64,000 nucleotides of DNA, from contig MEHQ01003425.1 of assembly GCA_008828725.1 (NCBI GenBank), positions 161,242-225,241 of the forward strand, in the 5' to 3' direction. The translations under genes and the position numbers were made by a program. The stretch is from Saccharina japonica (lineage: Eukaryota > Sar > Phaeophyceae > Laminariales > Laminariaceae). The notes beneath the pieces are model-generated. The model saw nothing but the letters and a program-made list of their open reading frames with translations, was not told where the DNA came from and did not search any database. Shown here piece after piece: positions 52,782 to 62,373 of this stretch (its first letter is position 1; every line of letters begins with the position of its first letter).

Positions 52782-52863
<82 letters not shown>
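52757..52863 (+). repeat. (AAC)n microsatellite
   Basis: About 35 AAC units with single ATA and GAC interruptions. The Asn, Thr and Cys/Leu runs in the overlapping frames are by-products. Confidence 0.95.
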
Positions 52864-52899
52864 GCACAAGATCCGTCCTCGCGCCTGCTCCTGCTATAT

Positions 52900-53685
52900 T
52901 AATAGTAAAAAGATATTTCGTCGAGTCGGCCCCAACCCAACAACTAACTGTTTGAGGGTTTTCTGTCCTCGCAGACACACAGGCCAGGCAAACAAACGCG
53001 CACCCTCTGCCACGCCTTGCTTCGTGCTTTGCCGATGTATAGCCGCGAGACAACGTATAGACGAAGCTTTACACAACATAATATTTCGCGGTGAAAGGTA
53101 AAGCGGTGAAAACAGCAGTCGCAACAATAGCAGCATCATCACACGATGGGTTGTGTATCATAGAACATGATTGCCTCTACGTACGTACGTACGTACGCGT
53201 ATGAATACCGGTACGTACGTGCGTACAAATCTCCAGACATTTTGGCCGTGCGCGCGTACCCCACACCGCCTGCTCACCTCGATATTAACATCGACAGGGA
53301 CCTCTATACTGGAGCCCAACGTCGCACCGCACCTCGCCGACAGTGGAGTTGATACCCGCTCGCCGTCTGTGAGCTCTACTAACTGTAGGTGCGCTTCTCA
53401 CCGAGTCGTATGATATGTATGATGTGAAGGAAATCCGAAATGAATTACCCCGGAAGAGGTTTTCAACACCGGAGATCTTTTTTTTTAATTATACGGGCGA
53501 GAAGGATACGGGTGGAGGGCCGAAGAGGAGATCGATACGACCCCCATTCCGAGTTGAACTCTGCCAGTTGTATGGCCTGTGGCGACAGAGGGGATCGAAT
53601 CTCAGAAGACACACCAGTAATAGTTTGTGTGTCGGGGAGGCTTTAATACTACGAAAACACGTAATACCTCTAAAGAATACAGTAG
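52900..53685. other. Intergenic with an ACGT run
   Basis: A (TACG)n run with TACGTACG lies at 53178-53199. GGGGATCGAATCTCAG (53590-53605) resembles a polymerase III box B, but no box A pairs with it. No gene. Confidence 0.35.
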
Positions 53686-53687
53686 TA

Positions 53688-53853
53688 CCGGCCAGCTCAT
53701 AAGAAACCAGAAATCGGGCTTAAGGCTGACTTTCTTATTCGAGAAAGGGGTGTGTCCCACACTAACTTCAGTATCATAGCTGTCGACTTTCTTATTTCCC
53801 CCGTAATGTTTAGGCTGAGTTTCTTGTGGGGCACTTTCTCATGAGAGGGCCGG
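53688..53853. mobile_element. MITE family 'ATAAGAAA..GGC' (copy 5)
   Basis: CCGGCCAGCTCATAAGAAACC faces TTTCTCATGAGAGGGCCGG. The inside is the reverse complement of 44473-44638. Confidence 0.8.
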
Positions 53854-54160
53854 AAGTGTGTATGCGACGCCACTTGACCACGGATGATGGGTGAAAAACT
53901 GCTCCCACTTCCCACTACTACCCCTCGTAATCCTTTATTTGTGACCAGGTTCGAATTCTTATGCCGAGCATCGCGTGTCCTACTCTAATTTCAGTATTGA
54001 AATGGCAGCGCTCATATTTTCGTCCAAACCTCGAGGTTGCAATTGTTAACTCCCGGAATCTTCGGTGCGGTCGATATTTTCATACCAGAAACTATCGCCT
54101 CGGCACGGACGGGTGGGCGCTCCCCGCCCCCCCCCTGTGGACATGCCATTAGCAATACAA

Positions 54161-54648
54161 AGTGGGCAAAAGACAGGCGTTTTACAGTATTACGGAGGAC
54201 AAAGTAAATAGGACCAAATTTTGATAGTAAAAATACGTAGATATATAGGTTTTTGTTTGTACGGAAGGTCCTATTTACTATGTATGGTCCTCCGCAATAG
54301 TAGGCGGTATAAATAAACAGAAACTGTGAAGAAAGTATCTATATATTCGAAGGCGAAAGATCCCGCAAGGTGCGAATTTGTCTATACCAGTACGTTCTCT
54401 GCGGCCTGTCTAATTATGTCGACTGGTGGTACGGTAGGGGGGTCATGTATAGGTGCTTGTTTTTCACCTGCACAGAGCCACTCGGCCGAGTGACTGCTTT
54501 ACTGCGATGTACTCGTACTCATAACCTTTTTTTGTTTTTGGTTGTAATAAATTGAGCTATATATAACGTTCTGTGGATTTTGCGTGATTTTGAACGTTTC
54601 AAAAAGGTGGTGGTTACAGCAGAACGCCTGTCTTTTGCCCACCTTCTG
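54161..54648. repeat. Inverted pair enclosing ~440 bases
   Basis: AAGTGGGCAAAAGACAGGCG (54161-54180) recurs inverted as CGCCTGTCTTTTGCCCACCTT (54628-54648). The pair surrounds the MITE at 54188-54299 and about 330 bases of other sequence. It could be the ends of one larger element, but the outer borders are not clear. Confidence 0.5.
54188..54299. mobile_element. MITE family 'CATAGTAAATAGGACC' (copy 6)
   Basis: TATTACGGAGGAC...GTAAATAGGACC faces GGTCCTATTTACTATGTATGGTCCTCCGCAATA, about 112 bases. Confidence 0.8.
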
Positions 54649-54649
54649 T

Positions 54650-55510
54650 TGGGAGGTGGAAAGGGGGGGGGGGGTCCGTCCACCCGCTGTGTGGTATTTA
54701 TGCAGGAGGTGGCTCTTTCTATGGGATCCACGGATAAGGGAAAACGGTATATAAGTGACCTCGATCCCCTGCCCACCGTGTTTTCCCAATATTGACTACG
54801 AGGGGCCGGTACCAACTTTAAAAAGGGAGTTTGGAATGTGAGGAGCCTCCAGTCCCGAACGCACTAACGTTCCTTTAAAGGAGCTACGTATACAGTATAC
54901 GCGTTTTAGTTACACCCCACACCGACGTCTGTCGTCTTCGTCCTACTTCATCAACCGGCCTCCCTTTCGCAAAACTCAGCTCCGCGGGCATGTATACTGG
55001 GCACTCCTTCCCCCCTCCCCACTATGGTGCATATGCCTTGTTCATTGTTTATAGCGATGATATTTCATCGGCATTTTTTCTCCCTTTTGTCGCGACTCGC
55101 GTCGATATTGTCCATACACATGCCATGCATATACCTGGTAAGTGCTTCTCTACATTATCTCTGCATAAAACATGCCATGTATATACCCGTGGTAGGTACT
55201 TCTCTGCTGAACTTTAGCACAACCACAATGAATTATTTTCCCGGGGGGAATTGAACTACGATAGAGATGAGTATCGCTTTTTATTAGCGCAACTGTTTCT
55301 CACTTATTATGACGCGTGCTACGGAAGGGACATAGGACGACGAGTTCGTAGCGCTACCACAATTTTCTGCGACTCTCCTCACTCATGGAGCTATTTAACC
55401 TGCCCGAACGCCGACCTTTTTTTTACAAACTATGAAGGGGCAAAGCGCGGCCGCGAGTCGCGTATATATGGCCTAGATATACGAAGAATACGACCGTAGT
55501 GCGGAAGGGA
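54650..55510. other. Intergenic, no recognised gene
   Basis: A direct repeat around CATGCCATG(C/T)ATATAC(C)..GGTA(A/G)GT(G/A)CTTCTCT lies at 55118-55150 and 55170-55205. 55252-55500 has several decayed GACGC-family words (CTACGATAGAGATGAG, GACGCGTGCTACGGAAGGG), but no complete element. Confidence 0.4.
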
Positions 55511-55514
55511 CTTC

Positions 55515-56005
55515 CGTAGTCCTCCGCGATGTCAGACCGAAGGGAGAGCCGTCTGAGTTTAGTTGGTTCGTGGTGGCAGAAGCAGGAGTTCAGGTCAAAG
55601 ACTCAAGAAGAAGAAGAAGAAAAGGCGTATTTATTAGCTTCAGCAATATGGAAAACAATTCCAAGGACCGAAAGAGAGGGCTCTGGCAGTTCTCACAGCT
55701 ACAGCCAATCCACGTCGTCCGCTGATGCATGCTACGGCAGAGGTTCGCCATTTTGTTTTTGAACCTCCTTATTTGAGGAGCTCTACGAATACGCCACCCA
55801 AAAACCTATTTTGGAGGAAAATGGGAGTGCTACGTACCCGATAAGCAATCCCATGGCCTGGTTTTGTACAAATGCAAAATATTGAAACCCCAAGACTGAA
55901 CAACCGACGAGTTTGGGATATGGAGCCCGATTATTCAGAAACAAAATCAGCCAAAAAGTGTCACTGGGACTACCTCTATCGTAGCACGCGTCCTCTCCTA
56001 CAGCA
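55515..56005 (+). repeat. Dispersed repeat (copy 1), split by a MITE
   Basis: ACTTCCGTAGTCC, GATGTCAGACCGAAGG, GAGTTTAGTTGGTTCG, GGTGGCAGA, GTTCAGGTCAAAGACTCAA, AAAACAATTCCAAGGAC and GAAAGAGAGGG..CTCTGGCAG follow each other in the same order as at 61212-61429. The last part CGTCCGCT | CCTCTCCTACAG is split by the MITE 55724-55992. The other copy has the joined form GTCCGCTCCTACAC. Confidence 0.75.
55724..55992 (+). mobile_element. MITE family 'GACGC..TAGAGG' (copy 9)
   Basis: GATGCATGCTACGGCAGAGG at the left and CCTCTATCGTAGCACGCGTC at the right, 269 bases. It sits inside the dispersed repeat. Comparison with the uninterrupted copy at 61212-61429 gives a four-base target duplication (CGCT/CTCT, one base changed). 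Confidence 0.8.
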
Positions 56006-56325
56006 GTACATACAGTAGATCTGCCAGATGCTCTACTTCAAGAAGACGTGCGTTGACATTATTCTACGTCAAACTACCCGCATTTACCCGAGCTGTAGAT
56101 CTGCCACCTGCAGGGTCTACGACCCAGGCAACGCAGAGAACACCCTTCGTGCCCGTATTCGACTAGTCTTCAGCCAATCGACTCTCTGCCCAGTCATATA
56201 CTTGTCTACTGCACTGACTGGCCTTCTCTACGTACCCCATTCTTGTTAGTCCAAAAGCAGTCTTATCCCGCCCTGTATGGGGCCGGTCCTAACGATGAAA
56301 AAAAAAAAGAAAAAAAGAAGAGCAG
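56005..56325. other. Intergenic, no recognised feature
   Basis: CTGTAGATCTGCCA(G/C) occurs at about 56014-56028 and 56091-56105. No gene. Confidence 0.35.
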
Positions 56326-56329
56326 GACT

Positions 56330-56542
56330 AAGGGCCCGTTTTAACGAAGAAGAAAAAAAATCAATTTGGATTTTTTTCAATTCAAATCCGCTTTTCATTG
56401 GTCAACACACGCACCAGCACCAAAGATTAGGATCTTGGGGCATAAAAATTGGTGCTGGTGCGTGTGTTGACCAATGAAAAGCGAATTTTTATTTTTATTT
56501 TTCCAAATTGAATATATTTTATACTCGTTAATACGGGCCCTA
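56330..56542. mobile_element. PIF/Harbinger-like MITE with giant hairpin
   Basis: The ends GGGCCCGTTTTAACG and CGTTAATACGGGCCC are inverted, flanked by TAA on both sides (a three-base target duplication, as in the PIF/Harbinger class). Inside, ATCCGCTTTTCATTGGTCAA-CACACGCACCAGCACCAA is repeated inverted after only about 25 bases. The whole element can therefore fold on itself. Confidence 0.75.
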
Positions 56543-56544
56543 AT

Positions 56545-57740
56545 TAGCAAATGATTTTTAGTGGTCAAAATCAAGAAACTGCTGCAGAAGTAGATATCCT
56601 GTTACCTCCGTTTTAACTTTTCGTTTTTTTTAAAGTACCAAAGCCCTTATCTTTGGCGAAATGGGTGTGATTTTTTTACCCAGGGCGAAGAGGAACCTAG
56701 TAAGAGCTCGGAGCGTTGGAATGAAGCTTCCGATAACGTTTCTACGACCAGTTGGCAAGCGCTTGGTGGGCTAGGTAGTGCATGTGGCTGTCACGCGGCT
56801 TGTTCGCTCCCGGTATCAGCATATATGGATGGGGTATGGCCAAGGAATGCCCTGGCAAGAAACAGGATGGTCAGTAAGTAAGTGGCTGTGGTGGCAAACG
56901 CTTGATCAAAAGGGCCACTCAACATTCAAACGTCCGCCATAGAAGATAGCGATGACCGATACGCAACTTCTAGAGCACTGCGGAGGGAGCGGGTTGGAGC
57001 ACACGAGAACGGCGTCCTTAGAGGGGTGCCTCTCGTGTGCGAGTTGTTTTTACTCACCGGCCTTGTTGAGCGATATCGCCGAAAACCACCTGTTGTGGCG
57101 GTAGAGAAATTCCGAAACTTTGCACCGCGCGAAAATTCGACTCGGCTTCTGTTTTCTCGTTAGGACTCGACCTGCCGTTTTTGACCAAAAGGCGAAAGTC
57201 TGTTCGTTTATTTTGTTTTGTTTTCGGTTTGTTTCCTCGTTAGGACTGGTCCTTAGCTGCTGTTACCGCAGTGGCTAGCAGTCAGTCTCCCAGCAGAACA
57301 ACCTGCTACCTACTACACGGAGGTTGACTCCCCCCTAGTCCCTACTCTGTAACGCCTCGCAATATTCATGAAACCCAATATCACCTCAACAGCCTACTCT
57401 GCTCCACTAGCTGTCGCCCATTTGTTTTATGGCGTGCAGTGGAGCAACAACTCATACGGGATATTGCTCGTCAGCAACTCTACGGTTCACGTGCAGTACA
57501 GCTCCGAAAACAAATCCTCTGAAAACTACACTGAAGAACACTTATCGTCGACCAAAACATTTTTTTTGTGTACTCGTACTCCAATTTCTTCAACCAGACG
57601 GTAGCTACAACAATAATAGCACCCATTACCACCGCTCATGCGCAGACTGTTACATCCATACTGGAGATCGAACCCTCCCCCCTTCCCAACATACGGTACG
57701 GACTTCCTGGTTCCTGCGCACACTGTTAAGTCTGTAGTGG
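56545..57740. other. Intergenic, no recognised gene
   Basis: A direct repeat GCGCA(G/C)ACTGTTA...GGA(G/T)..CCTTCCC(C)CCTTCCCAA(T/C)A lies at 57640-57690 and 57716-57768. The second copy, on the minus strand, contains the purine run described below. Confidence 0.35.
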
Positions 57741-57755
57741 AGGATGCGACCTTCC

Positions 57756-57770
57756 CCCCTTCCCAATACA
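57756..57770 (-). promoter_or_regulatory. Possible polypurine tract of the retroelement
   Basis: On the minus strand GGGAAGGGGGGAAGG follows the pol remnant in the right direction, where LTR retrotransposons keep the plus-strand primer before the 3' LTR. I could not find a matching pair of LTRs. Confidence 0.3.
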
Positions 57771-57799
57771 GTATCAACTGCTCCTCACCCTATCTACGC

Positions 57800-59175
57800 T
57801 CGTGATGGCTTGTGGCTCTTGCCGTTTCTTGTTCTCCGGTGCACGTACCAGCACCAGTCTCCTCGCTACTCTCTCACAGTTGTCAATACCTCCTGGGATA
57901 GGTTCACGTTGTATTGCTTCCCCAAGTCCAGCACTTTGATGCTGTGCGGAAGGCTCTTGCTTTCCGCGTCCTCCGCTATCCCGACCGCTCTTGCCCGCTG
58001 CCAACCTGTATGGATCGAAATGAAGTATATGTACGAACCAACGATGTCAGGTGTAGGCAGGCTCCGCATTTTTCGGGTGTTGCAACGAACAAAATATCCT
58101 GCAGGCATGTGTATTTCGCCTTTTGCACGAGCAACAGCTCTCCTAGCCACTTCTACTCGGTACAGAGCCTTTGTTTCGCGTGTTCCCCTTTTGAATTGCG
58201 CAGGGTCCTTCGCCCATACTGCGTTAATTCCTCCTCATGTCTCCATGTGGGTCTGTCTAACCTTTCCCAGTACGTATATCATTGCGCATCAATTGTCCCA
58301 TCTAGCCTTCTAGTCAGTCGGTGTTTGGTTAACCGTTCGAGGCGTCAAGCGATGGGTGTTAACTCTGCTGTCACATCATCGGTCGTCAGGCGAAACGGGG
58401 GTGAAAGCTCGGAGTATTTGTTCAGAACGAAGTTGGTCATAGACCATGGCAAACAATCTCGGTGCAGTTTCTCCCTCGTGGGGATAATATAATTTCCTGC
58501 ACCTGTGTACCGACACCCCTTGTATTTATCCCGCGACCTGGTTCATCTATTCGTATCTCTAACCACAGTAACTTTGGTCCCACCTGTCTCCCATCTCCCG
58601 TCTTCCTTGGTCCTACGCACAACACATTGTATATTCCAGTCTGACAATGGGCCAGTTCAATAGTTGAAGCGAACGATTTTGTGGCCGAGCTGCCCTCACC
58701 TGGCTTGTGCACATGTTTTCCTCCGCCCGTTATCGTACTATGGTCATCATATAACCACGCCCAATCTTGTTTATGGCGGCGTCCTGTTTCCCATTGGCGG
58801 CTTGGTGTTTCGTTTCCATAAGTCGATCTTCCCCTCGATCTAGTCTATACGCTCACTCTTGCCTGTCCCTCATCAACTCAAGATAATCAAGCTGGTCTCT
58901 CTTCGCGCTTTGGTGGCTCTTCTCGCCACTACCCTCTAAAATAGTCACAGGTAACCTTGGATACCGTCCTATGTGTACTTCATTCGGGGCCAGGCCTATT
59001 CACCTGCTCACGTTAGTGTTGTGTGTAGCTATTGCGTGTAGCAATACCTCGTCCCAGTTTTTCTAGACATCCTCTATGAGGTACGACAACATTTGGCACA
59101 AGGTGTGATTCAAGTATTCCTCCCATGCCGTTCGTTCGGGGGTGATATGGGCTTGCATACTTGTTCATTAAGTCT
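57800..59175 (-). pseudogene. Decayed Ty3/gypsy pol end: integrase C-part and chromodomain
   Basis: Reading down the minus strand from 59160, ASPYHPRTNG is the conserved start of the last integrase segment. After a frameshift come YLNHTLCQMLSYL, a stop, KNWDEVLLHAIATHNTNV, a stop, and LAPNEVHIGRYPRLPV: the usual order in Ty3/gypsy integrases. Further on, FASTIELAHCQTGIYNVLCVGP resembles the segment after the integrase core, and TWRHEEELTQYG (about 58250-58213) matches the second half of a chromodomain, as in chromoviruses. A 95-codon tail (58150-57866) follows. Several stops and shifts show it is dead. Reverse transcriptase and RNase H are absent. Confidence 0.65.
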
Positions 59176-59179
59176 TTTA

Positions 59180-59930
59180 CAGAACTTTCTACCTTCGACA
59201 CCTGTGGTACGTCACGTGCTCGGGGAGGGGATGGGGATGAGTCGTCGGATGGTGCATCTGCTAGTGCTCCAAAGAGGTTCCCCCACTCGCTAGGGCGAGA
59301 GGCCTGCTTGCTGTTGCGTTTTCGCGGGGATTTAGCGTCAGTGGTGGAATACATGTACCTTCGAGTTTTCCGTCATAGAAGCCACAATTTCCGCGTCCTT
59401 TCTGATGGTCTCCTCCTCCGCCTCTGCTAGACCGTCCTCCTCGTCTTGCAACCGACGAGCCAGCCTTGTGTCTTCTCACTGTACATGGGTGAGCGGAACG
59501 GTACCGCCGGTGTGTCCATACTAGGATCTATCTTGCGGCCTGTGGGAACTATATAGTTCTCCTTACTCCAGCTGCTGTCTCTATGCACATGCCTGCGTCA
59601 AGCGGCGCCACTCCGAAAACCACGCATTCCTCCACAACTGACAACCCTTCTGCCATCGCAGTCAGAGCGTCCATCACGTCATGACGCGCCTGCTGGTCTT
59701 CAAGCCTCGGTTCGGCTCCACCGAACGACGGACTCTTCGGCACCTCCTGCCGCGTTTCATTGGGATCCTGTGACCCTCCCCATCAGTTTTACGCTTGGCA
59801 GTGCCCTCCTCCTTGGGCGCCTCGTCTTCCGCCGGGCCTTTACCCTCAACTGACAAAGGACGGACGGAAGACTCCTGCGTCGCCTTAAAATAGCTCGGGC
59901 TGTCTAGCCTGTTTGAAGGATGTGGGGTTG
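59180..59930 (-). pseudogene. Gag-like remnant fused to the integrase end
   Basis: The minus-strand frames 59961-59674 (SVEGKGPAEDEAPKEEGTAK, KRGRRCRRVRR) and 59743-59549 (RLEDQQARHDVMDALTAM) overlap out of frame, as if one ORF were shifted. Farther down, 59354-59170 is hydrophilic (ADAPSDDSSPSPPRARDV) and runs into ASPYHPRTNG. The composition is like a gag region. The jump to the integrase end implies an internal deletion of protease, reverse transcriptase and RNase H. Gag identity is inferred from position only. Confidence 0.35.
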
Positions 59931-59934
59931 TCAA

Positions 59935-59991
59935 CCCCCCCCCCCCCCCCCCCCCCCACACCCCCCCCCCCCAACCCCCCCCCCCCCCCCC
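59935..59991 (+). repeat. Poly-C tracts
   Basis: Three C-runs of about 22, 14 and 18 separated by ACA and AA. They lie at the 5' edge of the retroelement remnant. Confidence 0.95.
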
Positions 59992-59999
59992 TCTTTTAC

Positions 60000-60395
60000 A
60001 GCATCCTAACCGAGGGTAGCGTTTTTTCTTCTGTTTTGTTTTGGCCGGTTATCAAGGCTGGTGTCGAGTTGATCATTTTGTGCGGGGTGAGAACTCTTTA
60101 GTTCGCAGCAAGGGGAACTGATAGTATCACGTATGTGATCATGGTAAGGGCTTCATGAGGCAGATTACATAGTGCTACTGCCATTGTGTTCGGAAAGTAG
60201 CCACACCAGACATTAAATCTAACTGCATTGAAGCTGTATACCATATTCAAGTCGCCTGACAAGGGCGGTTCTTAGTAGGATGCTAGCTCACCCTCTGCGA
60301 CTCGCCCACACCTCACAGCGCTTCGCGCTGTTGTGGACTAGGCAAGTCTGCCATGGTCGGTGAACAACGCCGAGCATGCTCCGCGCCCGGCAATT
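60000..60395. other. Intergenic, no recognised feature
   Basis: CACAGCGCTTCGCGCTGTTGTGG (60314-60336) is a clean hairpin. No gene is seen. Confidence 0.4.
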
Positions 60396-60397
60396 GT

Positions 60398-60472
60398 AGG
60401 ATGCGAGGTCTATGGCTGGTCAGTTACGACTGACGCCATGCAATGAAATGAAGTACGACCCCCCCCCCCCCC
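60398..60472 (+). repeat. Retroposed 3' tail next to poly-C
   Basis: TTGTAGGATGCGAGGTCTATGGC, a variant inverted pair (GGTCAGTTACGACTGACGCC), CATGCAATGAAATGAAGTACGA then C14. It matches 2238-2302, including CCTCTT(T)CCA after the C-run. Confidence 0.6.
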
Positions 60473-60573
60473 TCTTCCACGTCCAGAACCCCCACACCGT
60501 GGTCGGAGCTGTGGTTGGAGCCACGACCCCGAAAAACCACCAGCAGTGTTCTCGTTAGCTCCAGGCACCTTAG

Positions 60574-61089
60574 CTAAGGTCTAGCTGCCTCCGCTTCCAA
60601 GGCGCCCCCTTGAAAGAGCGACCTCCTCGTCGACTCCGCACGGCATGTGCCTGGGCGAAGTACCCGCGGTCGTGCGCCCTTCGGCAGCAACAACTTCCGG
60701 CCCACACCCTTCACAGATGCTGAGGTTCCGGCTCCTGCGACTGTTGTGGTGGGATTTACACCCGTACTAGCGCGCTTGATGGTTAGCTCGTCATCGTTGC
60801 CATTGACGTCCTTACCGTGGTGCGGAGGGTCTGGTACATTATTTGCTTTTTTTATGGAAGTAGGTGGGAGCTTCAACGGAAGCTTCCACACCATTTCCAC
60901 GGAAGCTTCCATCGCTTCCTTCCATGGCAGTGGTGAAAGCTTCCGCAGAAGCTGTGGAAGCTTCCGTGGAAGCAGTGGAAGCTTGCATGGAAGCTTCCAC
61001 GAGCTTCCGTGATAAAAGCAATTAATAATGTAGAAGACCGCGCGCGGAGTGCCTGGTCGGAGTCGCCGGGTGATTGCGATCACCTGCAC
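60574..61089 (-). CDS. Open frame of 171 codons, unrecognised
   Basis: The minus strand is open from 61089 to 60574. The first third contains Leu/Pro/Lys repeats (KLPLLPRKLPQLLRKL) caused by the GGAAGCTTCC-type DNA repeat. The rest has GKDVNGNDDELTIKRAS, TTTVAGAGTSASVKGVGRKL and ends EAEAARP. It lies upstream of, and on the same strand as, the gag/pol remnant, so it might be a part of that element. No domain is recognised and the repeat argues for caution. Confidence 0.25.
   Translation of the reverse strand: MQVIAITRRLRPGTPRAVFYIINCFYHGSSWKLPCKLPLLPRKLPQLLRKLSPLPWKEAMEASVEMVWKLPLKLPPTSIKKANNVPDPPHHGKDVNGNDDELTIKRASTGVNPTTTVAGAGTSASVKGVGRKLLLPKGARPRVLRPGTCRAESTRRSLFQGGALEAEAARP
60865..61012. 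repeat. GGAAGCTTCC palindrome-rich repeat
   Basis: GGAAGCTTCC and its variants (GGAAGCTTGC, GAAAGCTTCC, GAGCTTCCGTG) occur about nine times at intervals of 9-30 bases. Both strands look alike. Confidence 0.75.
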
Positions 61090-61211
61090 TCGTTTGCTTC
61101 CCTTTTTTAATCTTGTTGATGACTGACGGCATGTTCTCGTGTTTCTCTAACTCTAGTCGAACGCAAGTAAGCTCTGTCTTGTCCTGGTGCCGATTCGACG
61201 CCACTGAGATG

Positions 61212-61429
61212 GGAAGAGACTTTCGTAGTCCCGCAGTGTCAGACCGAAGGCCTCAGGGTTTAGTTGATTCGCGGTGGCAGAGGCCGTAGTTCAGGTCAAG
61301 GACTCAAAAAGAAGAAACATCGTCTTTATGTGCTTTAACAAGATGGAAAGCAATTCCAAGGACAGAAAGAGAGAGGGCCTCTGGCAGCTTACTCCCACAG
61401 TAGCAATCAAGCTACGTCCGCTCCTACAC
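61212..61429 (+). repeat. Dispersed repeat (copy 2), cut by a hAT-like element
   Basis: The same block order as 55515-55723. Its end GTCCGCTCCTACAC is immediately followed by the transposon at 61430, and TCCTACAC recurs at 63390-63397 after it, followed by TAGATTTAGG. Confidence 0.75.
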
Positions 61430-61494
61430 TAGAGTTGTAACCCGGCCTCAGAATTCTGGACCGGGTACCCGGCCCGGTTTTGAGAGATTCAGAC

Positions 61495-62372
61495 TGGCCC
61501 GGACCAGGTACCCGGCGGGTCGGAGGACCCGGGTACTCGGGTACCCGGGTACCCGGGTATCCGGGTTATCATACCGTATTTACCCCCTCCGCTTGCTTTT
61601 ACCGGCCTGAAAGCGGAAAGGTACTCAAACGACGTGGTAAGGAGGTAGGTGGGAGAGCAAGACTTGCACTATTTTCTCCCCTTTTAGCGTTTCAGCGGGC
61701 CTGAACGGTCCGCAGGCGGCGTGGTAAGGCGGACGGTGGGAGGGAATGACTGCATTTCGTCTATTCTCTCGATGAATCATGCCAAAGAAAGAAGAAAGAG
61801 GCAGAAGGCTGCCTCTCCAAATACCCGGGGTAAGTTTATTTGTTCCGGTCCGATTCCGGTTCCGACGGTTCCGGGTACCCGCCACCGGATACTCGGTTCT
61901 CAGTCAGACGGGATGCAACCCTAGTCGCGTGTTGTGCGAAGGAGAAAAGGAAAAAGGAGGGGCACAGTGTATGTGTAAATCAACGTAAATCCCAGTCTTG
62001 GGGGGCTCCGTAAAGCACAATCGACGGGTACCCGGGTACCCGGGTACCCGGGTACCCGGAGTCCAAATACCCGTGGTAAATATATTAGTTTCGGTCCGAT
62101 TCCGGTTCCGACGGTTCCGGGTACCCGCCACCGGGTACCCGGTTCTCAGTCAGACGGGGTGCAACCCTAGCGCTGTGCCCTGTGCGCAGCAAGTTTTCAG
62201 GGGCTCCGTACGTTTTAAGGGGCTCCGTATATCGTAGAACCGGGTACCCGGGTACCCGGGTACCCGGGACACAGATACCCGCGGGTCGCGAACTTGGACC
62301 GGTGCGGTTCCTGTCCCGGCCGGGCCGGGTACCCGCCACCGGGTACCCGGTTCTCGCCCAGCCGGGTTACAA
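61495..62372. repeat. GGGTACCC palindrome arrays and three ~75-base direct repeats
   Basis: (GGGTACCC)n runs at 61527-61565, 62026-62060 and 62238-62269. A block CCGATTCCGGTTCCGACGGTTCCGGGTACCCGCCACCGGGTACCCGGTTCTCAG occurs at 61848-61905 and 62095-62150, and in shortened form at 62312-62358. It is twice followed by CAGACGGG(A/G)TGCAACCCTAG, which resembles a hAT end, so the outer element may itself be a merger of several related elements. Confidence 0.75.
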
Positions 62373-62373
62373 C

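Noticed and set aside
52687-53053. Open frames with long Asn, Thr, Cys or Leu runs
   Set aside because: By-products of the (AAC)n microsatellite.
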